NCBI GenBank assembly: GCA_014360645.1
Contig: JACIXD010000004.1
Coordinates: forward strand, 62,001-126,000
DNA length: 64,000 nt
Direction of reading: 5' to 3'
Source of the DNA: Actinomycetota bacterium
GTDB lineage: Bacteria; Actinomycetota; Geothermincolia; Geothermincolales; RBG-13-55-18
The notes beneath the pieces are model-generated. The model searched no databases and was not told where the DNA came from. It was given only the letters and a program-made list of their open reading frames with translations. The stretch's first letter is position 1, and every line of letters begins with the position of its first letter. Both the position numbers and the translations under genes were made by a program. Of this stretch, positions 7,327 through 16,425 are shown one piece after another.

Positions 7327-9246
7327 ATGACGAGATCCTTCCGCATTCGAGTGACCATGCTCCTCGCCCTGGCCATGGCATCCCTGCTCATGGTCCTCTC
7401 GCTCGCTCCGGTTGCGGGCGCGGGCACACGGACGTCCGAGGCGGATACCGGCGGCGGGGACGTCGCCGCTTCCTCCGCTCCCGGATCATCCCTCGAGGTG
7501 GCCAGGGTGGACGAACACTGGACCATGGAGGACGGGGTGAAACTACCCGTATCGGTGTTCTACCCTCTTGCTGCCGGGGGACCGGGCGAGGCAGCCGTGG
7601 ATTACCCGCTCATCGTCTTCGTTCATCCCTGGGACTGCGACAAGCTCATCTTCGAGAAGATGGCCAGAGAATACGCGGGGGACGGTTACGTATCCGTCAC
7701 CTTTACCATGCGGGGATGGTACGGCGCGGAGGGCCAGATAGGGTGTATGGATCCCGAAAAGGAGATACGGGATGTGCGCACCATCATCACCCTGGCATCC
7801 GAGGACGAGCGCTTCCCGGTGCTCCGGGACGAAAAGGGCCCTGTGGTGGGGATCACTGGCTATTCCATGGGCGGATGCACCTCCTTCCTGGCGGCACCGC
7901 GCAAGGACCCCAGGCCTGGCGACCCCGGCGACCCGCGCATACGCGCCGTGGTGCCCATGCACGGGGGAGCGGACCTGCAGTTCTCCATACTTCCCAACGG
8001 GGCCGCTAAGGCGCTGTGGGGGGTCTTTCTGGCCGCCGGAGCCTATATCGGCAATCTCTCCGGCCTTCTGATGCATGTCCTCGCCATCGTGCAGAGAAGC
8101 GACCTGAACGCCTTGCAGAAACTGCAGGCCGCCATAGATGCCTTCTGGAAGGCCATGCCCCCGGTGAACAACGTCACCGACATGCTGTTGTGGATCACGG
8201 GGGCTGCCATGGAGCGGCGGGTCGAGGACGTGGAAAAGGGGCGCCAATACCTCCGGGAGCGCTCCGCCCGCTACTGGTGCGACGGGGAATACGACGGGGT
8301 GGTAGAACATCCCCTCGTGGCTCCCACCCTCATCCTGGCGGGCTGGAACGACGACATCTTCTACGCCAACGAGGGACTGCGCATCTTCTCCACCGCCATG
8401 GCTGCCCCCGCGCGCATGATCATCACCAACCACGGCCATATCGGGGGCATGGGGGGCAACTTCTTCATCGACCTCCCAGAAAGCCCCGAATCCCGGTGGA
8501 TAAACGGGCAGATCAAGGCGTGGTTCGACCGCTTCCTCAAGGGCGTGGACAACGGTGCGGACAGGGAGCCGCGCCTCATCTTCTACCGCGGCCAGGACCC
8601 TGACAACTACGGCCGGGCGGACTCCTATCCCCTGCCGGGCACACAGGCCGTCTCCTATTACCTCAACGCGTCAGGCAGTAACCTGGTGCTCACCAGAAGC
8701 AGGCCGCGGGGCAGCGCCGATTTCGAGCTGCTGGTGAACACGGGCATCACCGGCTCCATCTCCCTTCCCTACTACCAGGACGTGCCCAACATGGTGGGCG
8801 GTGAGACCATGCAGGTGCCCTCGAGGATAAAGCTGCTGGGCATCCCCTTCACCGAGCGCTGCTATCTCTCGCCCCCCCTGACCCGCGACCTCACCATCAT
8901 GGGCGCGCCGCAGCTCGAGCTGTTTTACAAGAGTTCCCAGCCCTTCACGCAGCTCATCCCCTGGATATACGAGGTGGCGCCGGACGGCACGGAGACACTG
9001 GTGAGCCGGGGCTATTACGAGGGCTACAACCCCGAGGTATGGAGCATGTGCGACACCGCGGATCAGCCGGTGGAGATGCAGGCCTGCTACCATCGCTTTT
9101 CCCGGGGAAGCCGCATCAAGCTGGAGATATCCACCGCCGACCTGCTGATGACCTGGCCCGTCTTCGGCCTCACCTTCATCCAGCTCCAGCGCAACCGCAC
9201 CGCGGCCTCGCGGCTCATCCTGCCGGTGGTGCCCAACAGCTACTGA
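7327..9246 (+). CDS. Secreted CocE/NonD-type alpha/beta hydrolase
   Basis: A 639-residue serine hydrolase. A Sec-type signal peptide of about 32 residues (RIRVTMLLALAMASLL, ending near AGAG) implies export. The catalytic domain has the nucleophile elbow GYSMGG with Ser180, an acid candidate in LAGWNDDIFY (about Asp342/343) and a His in NHGHIGG (about 369-371). The C-terminal 200 residues resemble the beta jelly-roll of X-Pro dipeptidyl-peptidase S15/CocE proteins. Family members cleave esters, amides or N-terminal X-Pro peptides; the substrate cannot be told. The ATG has AAGGGGG five bases upstream. The gene appears monocistronic, with its own promoter and a long gap after it. Confidence 0.9.
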   Translation: MTRSFRIRVTMLLALAMASLLMVLSLAPVAGAGTRTSEADTGGGDVAASSAPGSSLEVARVDEHWTMEDGVKLPVSVFYPLAAGGPGEAAVDYPLIVFVHPWDCDKLIFEKMAREYAGDGYVSVTFTMRGWYGAEGQIGCMDPEKEIRDVRTIITLASEDERFPVLRDEKGPVVGITGYSMGGCTSFLAAPRKDPRPGDPGDPRIRAVVPMHGGADLQFSILPNGAAKALWGVFLAAGAYIGNLSGLLMHVLAIVQRSDLNALQKLQAAIDAFWKAMPPVNNVTDMLLWITGAAMERRVEDVEKGRQYLRERSARYWCDGEYDGVVEHPLVAPTLILAGWNDDIFYANEGLRIFSTAMAAPARMIITNHGHIGGMGGNFFIDLPESPESRWINGQIKAWFDRFLKGVDNGADREPRLIFYRGQDPDNYGRADSYPLPGTQAVSYYLNASGSNLVLTRSRPRGSADFELLVNTGITGSISLPYYQDVPNMVGGETMQVPSRIKLLGIPFTERCYLSPPLTRDLTIMGAPQLELFYKSSQPFTQLIPWIYEVAPDGTETLVSRGYYEGYNPEVWSMCDTADQPVEMQACYHRFSRGSRIKLEISTADLLMTWPVFGLTFIQLQRNRTAASRLILPVVPNSY

Positions 9247-9582
9247 GTATCCCGGGGATGGGAACCCGCGCGAGCGAGGGGGTTCGCGAGGGTTTACGCC
9301 CCGGGGGCGCCACGACTTACAGCGAGCGGCGGGGCCGTATCGGGTCACGGGGGTCTCCCGCGCCATCCCGGCAGGGCTCCGTTTCCCCACAAGCCCCGCG
9401 GCACGGGCTTCCCGGGTTGCTCCAACTGCATGACCCGACATCTCTCGGGCATGAGCTTCCTCGGGCAAAAGCTTCCTCTGTAGCCGGGGGTTGCGCCTTT
9501 CCGCCACCGCGATGACCTCGAAATAAGCCGCCTTCATAAACCAACACGGCACCCGGTCTACATCACCAGACAGAGGTAGGCT
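9247..9582. other. Convergent intergenic region
   Basis: It lies between the stops of two convergent genes. GC-rich, with no clear terminator, repeat or gene recognised. Confidence 0.35.
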
Positions 9583-10890
9583 CTAGAGCTCGCCGGTGGC
9601 GCTGGTCATGGCATCGTCGGCAGCCACGCCGCAGGTCTCCATCCCGAAGAGGGCCATCTGTCCCTGCCCCATCCGTCCCCCTGCCTCGCGGCAACGGGTC
9701 GTCATCCCCCTTCTTATCTCCTCTCCGCTCAGACGCGACCCGGAGTAATACCTTCCCCGGCAGGTGATGAAATAGCGCGCCCGCTTCAGCACCACACCGA
9801 TCCTTTGCAGGTCCTCGAAATCCAGGGAATGGAAGCGCCTGGCCGCCATGATACGGCGCGCCGTACGCACCCCCAGCCCCGGCACGCGCAGCAGGGTCTC
9901 ATAATCGGCGCGGTTCACCTCCACGGGGAAGAACTCGGGGTGCCGGATAGCCCAGGCCGACTTGGGGTCCAGCTCCTCGTCGAGCTGAGGATGCTCCTCG
10001 TCCAGGATCTCGCGGCAGGTGAAGCGGTAGTGGCGGATGAGCCAGTCGGCCTGGTAGAGACGGTGCTCGCGCAGCAGGGGCGGGCTTTCCAGACGGGGCA
10101 GGCGGGGGTCGTCCGAGACCGGCACGAAGGCGGAGTAGTACACCCGCTTCAGCCCGTAGCGCCGATAGAGCCCCTCCGCCAGCTCCACGATGCGCAGGTC
10201 GCTCTCGGGGGTGGCCCCCACGATGAGCTGGGTGCTCTGACCCGCGGGGACGAAGGCGGGGGCTCTGCGGAAGCGCTTCCTCTCCTCCCGGTTGGCGGAG
10301 ATGCCCTCCGCCAGGTCTCCCATGGGGCCGAGGATGTCCTCCTTTCTTTTTTCCGGCGCCAGCAGACGCAGGCTGCTCTCGGTGGGCAGCTCGACGTTCA
10401 CGCTCATGCGGTCGGCGTAAAGGCCCGCCCGGCGGATGAGTTCCGGGCTGGCGCCGGGGATGGCCTTGAGGTGGATGTAGCCGTTGAAGCCCTTCTCCTC
10501 CCGCAGCAGGCGCGCCGTGAGCAGCAGGCGCTCCATGGTGTGATCCGGGCTCACCCAGACCGCAGAGCTCAGGAAGAGGCCCTCGATGTAGTTGCGCCGG
10601 TAGAGATCCATGGTGAGGTCCGCCAGCTCCCGCGGGGTGAAGGAGGCGCGCGGCCGGGACACCGACGCCCGGTTGGCGCAGTAGGCACAGTCGAAGATGC
10701 AGCGGTTGGAGAAGAGCACCTTGAGCAGGGATATGCAGCGGCCGTCGTCGGACCAGCTGCGGCAGACGCCGAAACCCACGCCGTCGCCGAGCTTTCCGAC
10801 GCGGGCCGGCCTCCTCACCCCGCTGGAGGAGCAGGAGACGTCGTAGCGGGCCGCGCCGCCGAGGATCCTCAGCTTCTCCTCCAGGTCCAT
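9583..10890 (-). CDS. Putative DNA modification/repair radical SAM protein
   Basis: A 435-residue protein of the COG4277 type. The cluster motif is CIFDCAYC at Cys64/68/71, followed by CANRASVSRPRASFTP, which is characteristic of the family. A helix-hairpin-helix DNA-binding segment near residues 328-355 (VNRADYETLLRVPGLGVRTA) supports action on nucleic acid. Members are usually encoded beside a second DNA-metabolism protein, often carrying a uracil-DNA-glycosylase domain; no such partner is seen on either side, so this copy is an orphan within the window. The ATG start follows a purine-rich AAGGGGACGG. The chemistry is not established for the family as far as I know, so the repair role is family-level inference. 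Confidence 0.88.
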   Translation of the reverse strand: MDLEEKLRILGGAARYDVSCSSSGVRRPARVGKLGDGVGFGVCRSWSDDGRCISLLKVLFSNRCIFDCAYCANRASVSRPRASFTPRELADLTMDLYRRNYIEGLFLSSAVWVSPDHTMERLLLTARLLREEKGFNGYIHLKAIPGASPELIRRAGLYADRMSVNVELPTESSLRLLAPEKRKEDILGPMGDLAEGISANREERKRFRRAPAFVPAGQSTQLIVGATPESDLRIVELAEGLYRRYGLKRVYYSAFVPVSDDPRLPRLESPPLLREHRLYQADWLIRHYRFTCREILDEEHPQLDEELDPKSAWAIRHPEFFPVEVNRADYETLLRVPGLGVRTARRIMAARRFHSLDFEDLQRIGVVLKRARYFITCRGRYYSGSRLSGEEIRRGMTTRCREAGGRMGQGQMALFGMETCGVAADDAMTSATGEL

Positions 10891-10951
10891 GGCTCACCGT
10901 CCCCTTGCTCGCGCGCTCATCCATGCTCATTATGAAGGGCCGCGGTGACAT

Positions 10952-11274
10952 CTCATGGTGGGGGGAGCGGTGACATCGCTACCGCGCCGGGAGGGGAAAG
11001 GCATCGACGGCGACGGCCCCTGTCCCGGGCGGGGGGACGGACAAGGCGGCCCGCTTGAGGTATTACATCAAGCTGGGACTGCCTGGCTTGAACGGGTTGC
11101 GCTGCGGGATGTGCGTCGCCGCCTGCCCCGTCCACCGCCCGCGCTTCAAGGCGGGGTCGTAGTATCGATCTTCGGTGGCCTCCATGAGCCCGGTAGGGCG
11201 TACAGCCTCAAGTGGACGGCGGGTTGCCGCTCTCGGTGGCCATCGAAGATCGAAGATAGTGTCATATGGCACAG
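10952..11274. other. Intergenic with a ferredoxin-like relic and an inverted repeat
   Basis: From 11055 to about 11162 a plus-strand frame gives LRYYIKLGLPGLNGL then CGMCVAACPVHRP and a stop. This is a 4Fe-4S-like cysteine motif with no proper start, probably a gene remnant. ATCGATCTTCGGTGGCC (11163-11179) and GGCCATCGAAGATCGAAG (about 11236-11253) form an inverted pair of the same family as the TGGGGTCA-bounded repeats farther right. The downstream membrane-protein gene ends inside a related GACCTGACCCCA (11281-11292). Confidence 0.45.
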
Positions 11275-12054
11275 CTATAGACCTGACCCCACGATCACGG
11301 AGGATTGGGGATCCAAGGGGTTCATACGCACCGCGAGGGAAAAGAGGTAGGGGTAGTTGTTCTTGAGGTGTTCCAGATAGACCAGCCATTCCTTGAGCAG
11401 CAGGCTGTAGGCTCGCGCGATGTCGCTGCACAGGTGCTCGTGGTCGGTATCGGGAAGGCCTTCGATGAGATAGCGGTACTTCAGCTCCTCTGTGAGGTGG
11501 AAGACCGCCCACAGGAGGTCGGTGAAGGTCTCGTGCTCGAGCAGGGTCGGGTTCTCCAGCAGGGTGAGGAGAAATTCCCGCTTCTCCAGGAGGTATTCCC
11601 GCATCTCCTCCAGGAGCCTGTCGTCCCTGCCGATGGCGCACTTGTACTCCTCCACCTTCCAGCGAGCGCGGCGGAAGTCGTCCTCTTTCCATTCCGGACC
11701 GGCGGCCAGGCAGTCCTTTATCTCCCTGCAGGCGGCGTCGAACTGCGAGAAGGCGCGCAGCAGCTGCATGCCCATCTCGCTGAAGAAAGCGCCGATGACC
11801 ATGTTCAGCTTCTCCATCCTCGTCTTTTTTTCGCGCGCGTCCAGGATGCGGTGCACGATGATCGCCACCAGCAGCACCTCTATGGGCATGAAGGCGATAT
11901 CCCCGAGCAGGTAGATGAAGATATGGTGGGCATCTCGGAAGATGGCGTAGTGGACCAGGTAGAGGACGGCCGAGCCGATTAGCAGGATGGCGCCCAGGAT
12001 CACATACCAGCTCTCATACCATCTGCTTCCATATCCCTCTTTCCTCCCAGCCAA
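11275..12054 (-). CDS. Two-helix membrane protein, function unknown
   Basis: A 259-residue protein. Two N-terminal hydrophobic helices (WYVILGAILLIGSAVLYLVHYA, about residues 16-37, shown here in part as its extent, and a second around 45-67 with YLLGDIAFMPIEVLLVAII) are followed by a long helical, charged cytoplasmic-looking domain containing FSEMGMQLLRAFSQFD. This resembles uncharacterised bacterial membrane proteins with no assigned role. A TTG start follows GGAGGG at short spacing. The last residues, after about NPLDPQ, are encoded by repeat-like DNA, so the original C-terminus may have been altered. It is divergent from the sigma-factor gene. Confidence 0.68.
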   Translation of the reverse strand: MAGRKEGYGSRWYESWYVILGAILLIGSAVLYLVHYAIFRDAHHIFIYLLGDIAFMPIEVLLVAIIVHRILDAREKKTRMEKLNMVIGAFFSEMGMQLLRAFSQFDAACREIKDCLAAGPEWKEDDFRRARWKVEEYKCAIGRDDRLLEEMREYLLEKREFLLTLLENPTLLEHETFTDLLWAVFHLTEELKYRYLIEGLPDTDHEHLCSDIARAYSLLLKEWLVYLEHLKNNYPYLFSLAVRMNPLDPQSSVIVGSGL

Positions 12055-12601
12055 ATCGCCCTCCTCTCCCCTCGTCTTTTTTCTGCCACGCGTTTTTCTA
12101 AACAGATTCTACAGCATGGAGCGGCGGGAACATGCGGACGCCGTCATCCTCCGCGCGGAGAGGATCTCCGAAGCGCTTCCGACACCCTGTGAAAGCCCAA
12201 AGTCGCAAGGGGTTGCTCAGCCCTTCGAACACGAAGCCACCTGGATCCCCGTCCGGGTTGGTTAGGGCAGGTGCGCGCGAGCCGCATCCAAAGCCTGCGC
12301 GGAGGCGAGAGGTATGACCGCGATAAAAAACGCGGCCGCCTTTGCATGCAGCACCTTCCGGCATATAACCCCGGAGGGGAAGGACGCCGCCTCCCTTCAG
12401 CGCCCGGCATGAATACGCCCGAGAGACGGGTCATCCCCTTCGAACCCCGACCGGAAGGCGTTGCGGGAGCCGCGCCGGGACGCGCACGCTTCATCACCCG
12501 GACGGCGAGCGGTTATCGCCCGCGCGCCCTATGTGGGTCGGACCTCCATCATCCGAGGACGCTAGCGAGAGAGAAAAGGGAGGCGAGATAAGGACACGAG
12601 G
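12055..12601. other. Divergent intergenic region, about 550 bp
   Basis: Separates the membrane protein from the sigma factor. No gene, tRNA or repeat is recognised. Promoters for both genes should lie here but none is clear enough to mark. Confidence 0.35.
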
Positions 12602-13357
12602 ATGGGAAAGACCAGGACCAGGAGCGGCGAGCTCACGAGGGAAGGCGAGCAAAGGCGGGAAGCCCTGGTCCTGCGCTATGCCCCGCTTGTACGCGGCGCC
12701 GCACGCTATTACCGCCTCCGAGTGTCCCCCCACGTGGAGTACGCCGACCTCGTGGGTTATGGGTTTCTCGGCCTGCTGGACGCCATTGACCGCTTCGACC
12801 CCGAGCGGGGCGTGGACTTCGAGGCCTACGCGCGCATCCGCATCAACGGCGCCATCAGCGACGGCATCCGCTCCGAAGCCCGCCTGCCACGTTCCCTCCA
12901 GGAAAAGGTGCGCAGGGTCAATCACGCCTACGAGGTGCTCTGCGCGGCCCTCAGCCGGCTGCCGACCCAAAAGGAGCTGGCGGATTACCTGGAGATGGAC
13001 CCCGCCAGGCTGCGGCAGTTGCTGGCGGAGGTGGACCAGACCTTCATCTTCTCCCTGGACGACACCTCGCTGATCTCCAATCATGAGGGAGGAGATCTAA
13101 GCCTCCTCGACACCCTGCCCGACGACGGCTCCTTCGACCCCTCCGTGCTGTCAGAGACGCGGGCCACGGAGGAGATGGTGCGCGCGGCGGTAAACGAACT
13201 GGCGGAAAAGGAGAAGCTGGTGTTGATCCTCTACTACTTCGAGGAGCTAACCATGCGCGAGATCGGCGAGGTGATGGGGATATCGGAATCGCGGGTGAGC
13301 AAGATCCATTCCACCGCCCTCAACCGCCTCAGGTCCCGCCTCGCAGCGGCGGTATAG
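12602..13357 (+). CDS. RNA polymerase sigma factor, FliA/WhiG type
   Basis: A 251-residue sigma-70-family protein. Region 2 is seen in EYADLVGYGFLGLLDAIDRF and FEAYARIRINGAISDGIR; region 3 in SRLPTQKELADYLEMD; and a region 4 helix-turn-helix in LTMREIGEVMGISESRVSKI. The RINGAISDGIRSEARLPR stretch and overall length match the FliA/WhiG/SigD group, which direct motility or developmental genes. No flagellar gene or anti-sigma factor is adjacent, so the regulon is unknown. The gene ends about 50 bases from the stop of the convergent CheY-like gene. Confidence 0.92.
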   Translation: MGKTRTRSGELTREGEQRREALVLRYAPLVRGAARYYRLRVSPHVEYADLVGYGFLGLLDAIDRFDPERGVDFEAYARIRINGAISDGIRSEARLPRSLQEKVRRVNHAYEVLCAALSRLPTQKELADYLEMDPARLRQLLAEVDQTFIFSLDDTSLISNHEGGDLSLLDTLPDDGSFDPSVLSETRATEEMVRAAVNELAEKEKLVLILYYFEELTMREIGEVMGISESRVSKIHSTALNRLRSRLAAAV

Positions 13358-13405
13358 ACGGAGCCGCATTCCCGGGTCCCGACTCGCCGCGGCGGTCCAG
13401 AGGGA

Positions 13406-13768
13406 TCAGGAAAGGACGCGGTCGACCACCTCCATGACCTTTGAGGCCTGGAAGGGCTTGGTGATGAAGTCCTTGACCCCGGCCTCCAGGGCCTCCATCA
13501 TGAGCTGTTTTTCACCCAGGGCGCTGCAGATGATGATGCTCGCGCCGGGGTCCAGGGCCAGGATGTTCCTCACCGCGGTCATGCCGTCCATCTCCGGCAT
13601 ATTGATGTCCATGATCACCAGGTCCGGCTTCCAGCGCTCGTAGGCCCAGATGGCCTCCGCCCCTGTCTCCGCCTCCACGATGGCCGTAAAGCCGTGCTCG
13701 GAGAGGATGTTGCGCAACAGCATGCGCGTGAACAGCGCGTCATCGGCGATGAGTATGGTCTTGGTCAT
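13406..13768 (-). CDS. CheY-like single-domain response regulator
   Basis: A 120-residue receiver domain with no output domain. The phosphorylation site is Asp54 (VIMDINMPEMDG), with acidic pocket residues Asp9/Asp10 (LIADDA), Ser82 (IICSALG) and Lys104 (FITKPF). It accepts phosphate from a histidine kinase and probably acts by protein-protein contact, as CheY and stand-alone regulators do. The split sensor kinase upstream on the same strand (338 bp away) is a plausible partner by position only. Confidence 0.93.
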   Translation of the reverse strand: MTKTILIADDALFTRMLLRNILSEHGFTAIVEAETGAEAIWAYERWKPDLVIMDINMPEMDGMTAVRNILALDPGASIIICSALGEKQLMMEALEAGVKDFITKPFQASKVMEVVDRVLS

Positions 13769-14106
13769 CTTCCTTTTCCACCGTTCCCGTCCGCAAACCC
13801 GTACAATCTGCCGCCGGAAGCTCCGCGAGACGTCACTGACTCATGGCGACGTCTTATGTATCGGTATGGACGCGGGCATAATTGATAAGGGTGGGCCGAA
13901 GACACCTTTCCTTTCCGGAAAGGCGGCGCGTCGTGCGGACGGCCGCAGCCTGCGAGCCGGGACATTCAGCATCCCCCGCGCAGTTGAGATCAGGCGGTTC
14001 GCCGGCTCGCCCCGCAAGCACCGCCTCGCCGCAACCAGCACCGCTCCGCATGCCTGGACGGCATATGCCCCGCGGACAAACAAAGGCCATTCTTGCTGCG
14101 TGGTCC
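13769..14106. other. Intergenic, 338 bp
   Basis: Lies between two minus-strand genes. No gene, clear terminator or known repeat is recognised. Confidence 0.35.
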
Positions 14107-16115
14107 TCAGCCGCCTTGCGGGATGAGGAATCTGAAGACCGTGCCTCCCCCCTCCCTGGCCTCGCACCAGATCCTTCCTCCGTGGGCCTCGACTATCTCC
14201 CTCGCGATATACAGTCCGATGCCCATCCCGGGCGTGGAATGGTGGAGGGCGTCCTCCACTTGGTAGAAACGATCGAAGACCTTTTCTCTCTCCTCCTCCG
14301 GGACGCCGAAACCCCGGTCCATGACCGAGAAAAGAACCCCGTCCTCCACCTCTCTCACCTCCAGGTCTATGACCGACCCCGGGGGTGAATACTTGGTCGC
14401 GTTGTCCAGCAGGATGGAGAGGAGCAAGGAAAGGCGGTCTCTGTCCGCCTTGACCTTCTCCGCGCCCCCTTGCGAGACGACGTTCACGCGGTTGGGGTAA
14501 CCGCGGTTGGCGAGCTCCTCCGCTGCGCCCGAGAGGAGGTCGTTCACCTCGACCTCCTCGCGACGCAGAGGGAAATATCCCCTCTCGATGCGCGAGACGT
14601 CCAGGAGCTCCTTGACCAGCCGCTCCAGGCGGTCGGCGCCGTGCTCCACCGCCGCCAGCAGCTCCTCGCGCCTGGCGGGGGACAGCTTTCCCCAAAACTC
14701 ACGCAGCGTCTGGGCGTAGCCTTTGATCACGGTGATGGGGTGCCGCAGCTCATGAGAGGCCACGTCGATGAAATCCTTGAGCTGCTCCTCGCGGTCCAGG
14801 CGCTCCTGTTCCACCGATAGGGCCTGGGCGAGCATGCCGGCGATCTCTACCTCCTCCTCCGTCCACTGCCGGGGGCGTCGTCGAAGCAACCCAGGCATCC
14901 CACCGTCCTCCCCTCCACCACCACCGGGTAAAAAATACAGGACTTCAGGGCGTACCTGCCCACCATGGGATCACTGACAGCATGGGGATGGCGCCCGAGG
15001 TCTGGAGCGACCAGGGGAGTCTTGCTCCTGCCGGAGATAAAGGCATGGCAGGCATAGTCCTGCATGTCCGAGGTCACGGTGAATCCCTCCTCGCCGGGAG
15101 CGGTGGTGAGGATGGACAGCCGCCCGCCCACCAGCAGGCAATACGAGGCCAGCCGGCACTCGAGGATCTCCTCGGCGCCCCTCAGTACTGTCTCCATGTT
15201 CTCCAGGATGTCGGCGCCCAAGCGCATGAACACCGCGTTGAGCTTCTCGCGCCTCTCCTGGGCACGTCTTGCCGCCACGATGTCCGTGATGTCCAGGGCG
15301 AACTCGAACCTCACGTCCCTGCCGTCCGGCCACCTTATCAGGCGGTCCACGATGAGGTAATCGCGTTCGAGGATGGGATTGCGGTATTCCCATACATATG
15401 CCTCCTCCGGGTGCTCGAGCAGCACGGGGTTGGTGCAGAAGGGGCAGGGGGCGTCAAGACCTTGGAACTCGCGGTAGCATATCCCGCCCGTGGGGTCCTT
15501 TCCGAAGGCATCCCTCACCGCCTTGTTGACGTAGAGGATCTCGTAGGAGCGCGGGTCCGAGACGTAGATCACCTGGTCGATACTCTCGAAGATGGCGATG
15601 ACCTGCTCCCATTCCTCCCTTATGGCCTGCTCGGCCCTCTTTCGCTCCGTGATGTCCAGGGCGGTGAAGACGGTCCCGGCCGAGGGGTCGTCCGGGTCAG
15701 CCCAGGCGGAGCTCAGGAGCACCTCGATGATCGTGCCGTCCTTGCGCCTCCAGCGCGTCTCCACCGAGCCCACGCCTGCCTCCGCGATGCGGGCGTATTT
15801 ATCTCGCCCCACGAACTCGAAATCCTCCCGGGAAGGATAGAGGATCAGGGCGCTGTGTCCCACCAGCTCCTCTCGTGCATACCCCAGCATGCGGCACATG
15901 TACTCGTTGACCTCCAGCAGCACGCGGTCGGGATCCACCTTTCCGATGGCCAGGGGAGCCGCGCGCATGATGCTCTCGAGCAAGGCGCGCTCGCCACCGC
16001 CCTCGGCAAACCCCTGCCTGGACCCCGGTATGCCCCGGCTGGGGAGGGCCGTCTCAGCAGGGGACTCGTCCTCGTGTCGCGGCCCGCTTCCTTTATCTTC
16101 CTTTCTTTCCGACAC
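14107..16115 (-). pseudogene. PAS-PAS-GAF sensor histidine kinase, frameshifted at a C5 tract
   Basis: Two adjoining frames make one kinase of about 670 residues. The N-terminal frame (start at 16115) has two PAS modules (about residues 45-165 and 165-290) and a GAF-like domain ending FYPVVVEGRTVGCLGCFDDA. The next frame resumes PRQWTEEEVEIAGMLAQALS, the natural end of that GAF domain, then the kinase core: H-box ASHELRHPITVIKGYAQ, N-box LLDNATKYSPP, G1 DRGFGVPEEE and G2 GMGIGLYIA. Adding one C to the CCCCC run on the coding strand (14871-14875) joins them exactly. The second PAS contains CPFCTNP in a cysteine-bearing insert. With the poly-G break at 1083-1089, an assembly homopolymer error is likely, but a genuine mutation cannot be excluded. 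Confidence 0.82.
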
Positions 16116-16425
16116 CGGACATCACCACCCAGACCGGGATCCGGAAAGGCCCCTCTCCACCACCTGGTTCCCCACTTCCTCATTCTATTATTCCAACGCG
16201 ACGTCCGCATTAATCCCGTGGGCTCCCGCGCCTGTTCAAATCCTACGCGATCAGGTGAAGATGGTGCCAGGGCATACTCAGCGAAAGGCTTAAAGGCTTA
16301 GGAAGTAAAACCCGCATTAACCCCGTGAGCTCCCGCACCTGTTCGGGGCATACGCCATTAGGTTAAAATAGTGTCAGGGCGTACACGGCGACAGGCCTCA
16401 TTCGGAGCGGCATGGGAGGTACCGG
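16116..16425. repeat. Intergenic region with an imperfect 84-bp direct repeat
   Basis: The block beginning CCGCATTAATCCCGTG at 16205 recurs at 16312 (offset 107), ending GCGAAAGG and GCGACAGG. About three quarters of positions match and most differences are transitions. No gene is recognised; it precedes the next kinase gene. Confidence 0.65.

Noticed and set aside
11055-11162. Small ferredoxin gene with CGMCVAACP
   Set aside because: No usable start or ribosome site and only one cysteine motif; kept only as a possible relic.
12271-12591. 106-residue plus-strand protein before the sigma factor
   Set aside because: Arg/Gly/Pro-rich shadow-type composition with no motif.
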